The notes below the pieces were generated by a model that worked only from the letters and a program-made list of their open reading frames with translations, ran no database searches and had not been told where the DNA came from. A DNA stretch of 11,374 nt, taken from NCBI GenBank assembly GCA_014825775.1, contig MVAQ01000376.1, positions 1-11,374 on the forward strand, written 5' to 3'. Source of the stretch: Krasilnikovozyma curviuscula (lineage: Eukaryota > Basidiomycota > Tremellomycetes > Cystofilobasidiales > Mrakiaceae). Each line of letters starts with the position of its first letter. Position 1 is the first letter of the stretch. Position numbers and translations under genes: made by a program. Shown here piece after piece: positions 8,148 through 11,374 of the stretch.

Positions 8148-10710
8148 CTACAACGTGTAGATGAACTCATCATTTTGCATATCAGTCCTGTGAAAATAAG
8201 AAGAAGATAGCGAGGGATAACGAAAGTCAGCTAGGCGGCTCTCATAAATCGCGAAGGGAAGCTGAGACCACAGGGACTTACAGATCCAAGAAGGCATTGT
8301 CTCCCAGGTCCTTGTTCTGACCAGCAACGTATTTGGAGTCCATGGATCTGTCTTCCAGCTTGGCAGGTTTGCCATTCGCGACACGAGTTTTCTCTTTTCT
8401 TCTGTTGAGGAAAACAAGGAGTCCAAACTGCAAGAGGGTGGCACAGAAGACAGAAATGAAGATTCCCATAATTCCTTTGAGTCCTGACTTGTAGACTGGC
8501 TTCTCTGCTGCTTTGAAGAGGAGAGGTCCGACCTGGAGATAGCGACATCCAAATAACAAGTACGCAAAAGAATACAGAGAGGGATAAGATGAGCTTTTCC
8601 GTCCTATAATACGTGAAGACAACCAAAATCTCACTCACAATATTTCCCACGGCATTGCCCTTAGAAAAGCTCCAAGTCAGCCCGATGCCAGAGCGAGGTA
8701 ACATTAAGCAGATGGGTTTCACTCACGACATTGTAGAAGGACATTCCTACAGCCTTCTTGGTGTATCCTGACATGTTTGAACTCATCCATGATACAATGA
8801 GTGGATTGCAACCGTATAGGAAACTGCACCGGGAATGTTAGCTGAGACTCTCGAGACTGTTTGCAAATGTATCACCAGACTTACCCGATGAGATAATAAC
8901 CCGTAAGAAGCGGGCCCGTATATTGCTTTCCTCTACCAAGAGCGTACAGAAGAGCAGCTCCTGCGATACAGGGTAGAGTCAAAAGTGCCATAATTGGTGT
9001 CTTACGCTTGAAGCGCGAGGCAACTAAGATGGAGAACGCGATGACGAGCATTTGAATGGTACCGAAAGGCATGTTGAGGAGTAAAGAAGTCCTGGCATTG
9101 AATCCGATACCACCGATGATAATCGGACCGAAGACGTTGCTGACAGAGGCACCAGCCTACGAAGCAAACCGGGGAAAGAGACAAAAAGGTTCAAAAGGTG
9201 ATCAAACCATAGATCCAAAGTACTGGTGAACTCACGTTGACACCAAAAGTCAATGCAGTGTACAACCAAATCATTGGAGATGTGACAGCTTCGAGGATTT
9301 GAGACCACTTGACCTCCATAGTTTGAATACCGGTATTGTTGTCTCTCAATCGTTCTACAGCCCATCTTCTTTCTTCTTCGGTCAAGAAGTAGGCGACAGC
9401 AGGGTTGTCAGCCAATCTGAACCAGACGATGGCGGAAGAGAGGATGGTCGCGATTCCAACCATGAGGAACAGGATTTGGTAAACGTAGAGAGTTGGATGT
9501 GGGATGAAAGAGAGACCATATGCCAAGAGAGATCCCAGTACAGTAGCAAGGCCCTGTTTGAGGAGGAAGAACGGCGGAGGTCAACACGCGCCCTGCATTT
9601 CGATACGGAAAACGGCTCTTACGTTGGTTCCATACCAAATTGCGACTCTCCATGGCTGTTCTGATCTTCTATACCAAGCTGAAGTAATCAAGGTGAAAAG
9701 TGGCAGACAAGAAGCTCTGAAAATTGGTGCAGAAGTGAGTTTCGCGATTTGTGAAGAAGCGAGAGAAACCAACGTACTCGAATAAACCGAGGAGGAAACG
9801 ATTGACCATGAGTGGAGCAAAAGACTTTGAAAACGCCAACCCAACCATAGCCACGCCCCAGCAGAAAACCTAGAGTTTGAAAAAGTAAGAACAGTAGTAA
9901 ACAACAACAGAAAGTGAGTTCCAGGTCAGCTGTGAAGAAAATGACAGTGAATACGCTTACGATAGTGCTCATCAATATCTTGGTTGGTACTTTGACAATG
10001 ACGATGGCAGAGAATGGTTGCCATGCCAGTTGGGCCCAGTAGCCGCACGATCCAAGAAGACCTGTAGTGCGAGGAGGAAGCAGGTTAATCCCAGGTTGTT
10101 TGTAGTACACAAACGAATATACTCACTATATTGATTTCCCACCAAGTGTGTTTCAGCTTGAAGACCAAGAACAGCACCTTTATTCGAGGAAGAACGAACG
10201 TCAGACCAGCGCGATACGATACGACACGACGGGAATCCGGAACGCCCATGGCGATTGAAGTCGATGGGCCATCTGTGAAGAACTGAAGCATAGACTAACC
10301 GTATCCAATGACCGATTTGTCCAAGATTTGAAGGAAGTAAATCCAAGCGAGGATGGGGAGAATGGTCTAAAGGTCAAGAAATGGTGGTGGTCAACAAGCG
10401 CACGCCCCTCGCTCCGCTAACGAGTCAAACATACCATATCAATTTTCCGCAGGACCTGTCTACTCTGAGCATCAGTCATCTCGACTCGATCATCTCCCAA
10501 GATGTTGAGAGCAGCATCGTGCTGGGAAACACGAAGGCTTGTTAGTCAGTCGCTTGGCACAGCGAATTTATTACAAAGACTCACTTTGTGCTTCTCGTCA
10601 ATTACAGCGAGTCTCACAGCAGCAGCATGTTCACGATGCTCTATAGCAGCCTTATTCTCAATGTCGTCAATAGAAGTGGTGTTTGTTGTTGTGTTGTGAA
10701 GAGCAGACAT
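8148..10710 (-). CDS. MFS transporter, anion:cation symporter (Dal5/allantoate permease-like) family, 538 aa, 13 exons
   Basis: Exons in transcript order: 10710-10585, 10521-10435, 10366-10300, 10177-10127, 10061-9961, 9869-9778, 9716-9623, 9553-9236, 9156-8885, 8823-8727, 8659-8639, 8532-8282, 8187-8148. All introns are GT/AG with fitting phases. The polar N-terminus (MSALHNTTTNTTSIDDIEN) leads to ILPILAWIYFLQILDKSVIGYG, the family's first membrane segment with LDKS at 86-89. Then GNQYSLLGSCGYWAQLAWQP, RFLLGLFEASCLP at 168-180, WYRRSEQPWR, the loop LTEEERRWAVERLRDNNTG at 263-281, and KKAVGMSFYNVGNAVGNIVG with GPLLF, typical of segments 10-11. The tail DLTDMQNDEFIYTL matches the neighbouring transporter. 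Expected role: proton-coupled uptake of an organic anion or vitamin-like solute; substrate unknown. Exon 11 is only 21 nt (GNAVGNI). No ATG lies upstream in frame, so the start at 10710 is firm. Confidence 0.9.
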
Positions 10711-11220
10711 TTCGGATAAAATGGAGAACCACCCTGGGGAAAAGTTGGGGAAGACTTCCGTTCTCTTTATAGAAAACGTTCTTCTCCTGATCGCCGGCCA
10801 TAGAGCTGCACGATTGTTGAGAAAAGTCAGCTGATGCGCTGGGAAGTATTTGCGCTTGCAACCTCAACTTACGGCATCTTCCGGACCTTGGCCACCGTAC
10901 CAAACTGTCGGCTCCACAGAAGGAATAGAGTATCAACTCGTGTCCACAGCGATGAGACAATGTGTCTCAATCGAATCCCACCTGCTGATTGGCCCCTTTG
11001 ATGGGTCACGGGAAGCTGGGAGTCGGATCGAGAAGGTGGAAGGTCAGCGCAGGTAAGGTTCAACGTCCGCCGCTACCGGGGCTTTTCTCACCTCCTGATG
11101 TTCTAGGCATTCCGACACGGTTATGTTGTTCCCAAATTTAGAACCGAGTAGATGTTGGTCAGCCGTCATGCGAAGAAACAGAAGGGCGAGGCCAGTAGAG
11201 AAGAGCCAGAATCGCGACAT
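10667..11220 (-). other. Candidate spliced small ORF or spliced 5' leader overlapping the second transporter's start
   Basis: On the minus strand two intron-like segments sit upstream of the transporter: 11091-11016 (76 nt; GTGAGA donor, CTGAC branch site, pyrimidine-rich CCCAG acceptor) and 10872-10806 (67 nt; GTAAGT, CTGAC, GTGCAG). Joining 11220-11092, 11015-10873 and 10805-10667 gives one open frame of 136 codons that starts MSRFWLFSTGLALLFL, a possible signal peptide or membrane anchor, and ends 44 bases inside the transporter's first exon in another frame. I do not recognise the protein. Either it is a real small gene, or these are introns in a long transporter leader. In the leader case the ATG at 10801 opens a 44-codon upstream ORF (MAGDQEKNVFYKENGSL) overlapping the main start. 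A chance arrangement is also possible. Confidence 0.3.
10765..10772 (-). promoter_or_regulatory. TATA-like box of the second transporter
   Basis: On the minus strand TATAAAGA lies 55-62 bases before the ATG at 10710. A start about 30 bases downstream would give a leader of only some 25-35 bases and would skip the upstream ATG at 10801. It competes with the longer, spliced leader described for the same stretch. Confidence 0.35.
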
Positions 11221-11374
11221 TAACTTGCACTACCTACTGGTATTGCACCTGCCACATCATTTATTCCTGCCGACCTCCGAGATCTGGAGAAGCAAGGCTC
11301 CCCTGCCGGTGTGTGCAGTGCGCGTTCCCTTCAAAGCAAACAGCCGCACCAACCGAACTGTCAACATCAAGGTC
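11221..11374. other. Right edge, no supported gene
   Basis: Nothing firm can be called. A plus-strand frame from ATG 11123 (second ATG at 11168) stays open to the window end, 84 codons, with no recognised motif and a basic, arginine-rich start (MRRNRRARP). It could be the start of a plus-strand gene continuing to the right, but the other frames are also open for fair distances here, so composition rather than coding may explain it. Confidence 0.2.

Noticed and set aside
9299..9785. Plus-strand open frames antisense to the second transporter
   Set aside because: They overlap long, family-conserved minus-strand exons (9236-9553 and 9623-9716) and show no recognisable protein.
10850..11056. Plus-strand 68-codon open frame
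   Set aside because: It lacks an ATG near its start and opposes better-formed minus-strand introns in the same stretch; kept only as part of the right-edge note.

Overview
The window is nuclear DNA from an intron-rich fungus, most likely a basidiomycete (a tremellomycete-type yeast would fit, but the species cannot be fixed from sequence alone). Every complete gene is cut by many short introns, mostly 55-120 nt, with GTRAGT/GTCAGT-type donors, CTGAC or CTAAC branch sites and YAG acceptors. No bacterial-type operons, RNA genes, CRISPR arrays or transposons were seen.

Layout, left to right: (1) the 3' end of a plus-strand gene (to 130); (2) a 0.7 kb intergenic stretch ending in a TATA box; (3) a six-exon plus-strand gene (842-3035) for a 588-residue low-complexity hydrophilic protein with four copies of a motif like 'TxLKPTGxxALPxxExV' and a Lys/Gly-rich C-terminal module, perhaps a stress or desiccation-type protein; (4) a convergent minus-strand five-exon gene (3292-4879) for a mitochondrial TIM44-like protein of the Mba1/mL45 type, linked to the mitoribosome; (5) and (6) two minus-strand genes in tandem (5208-7771 and 8148-10710), each for a roughly 535-residue major facilitator transporter of the anion:cation symporter (Dal5/allantoate permease-like) family; (7) about 660 bp upstream of the second transporter, holding a TATA-like box and two well-formed candidate introns on the minus strand that join a 136-codon reading frame overlapping the transporter start.

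All gene models were assembled by hand: every splice junction was checked for GT/AG ends and for reading phase, and each exon sum is a whole number of codons. The two transporters belong to one family and both end in a 'DLTDMxNxxFxY' tail, but their intron positions largely differ, so they look like an old pair or separate family members rather than a recent duplicate. Nothing links the mitochondrial gene or the repeat protein functionally to the transporters. Overall this is an ordinary chromosomal region. The least explained parts are the repeat protein and the spliced leader or small ORF upstream of the second transporter.
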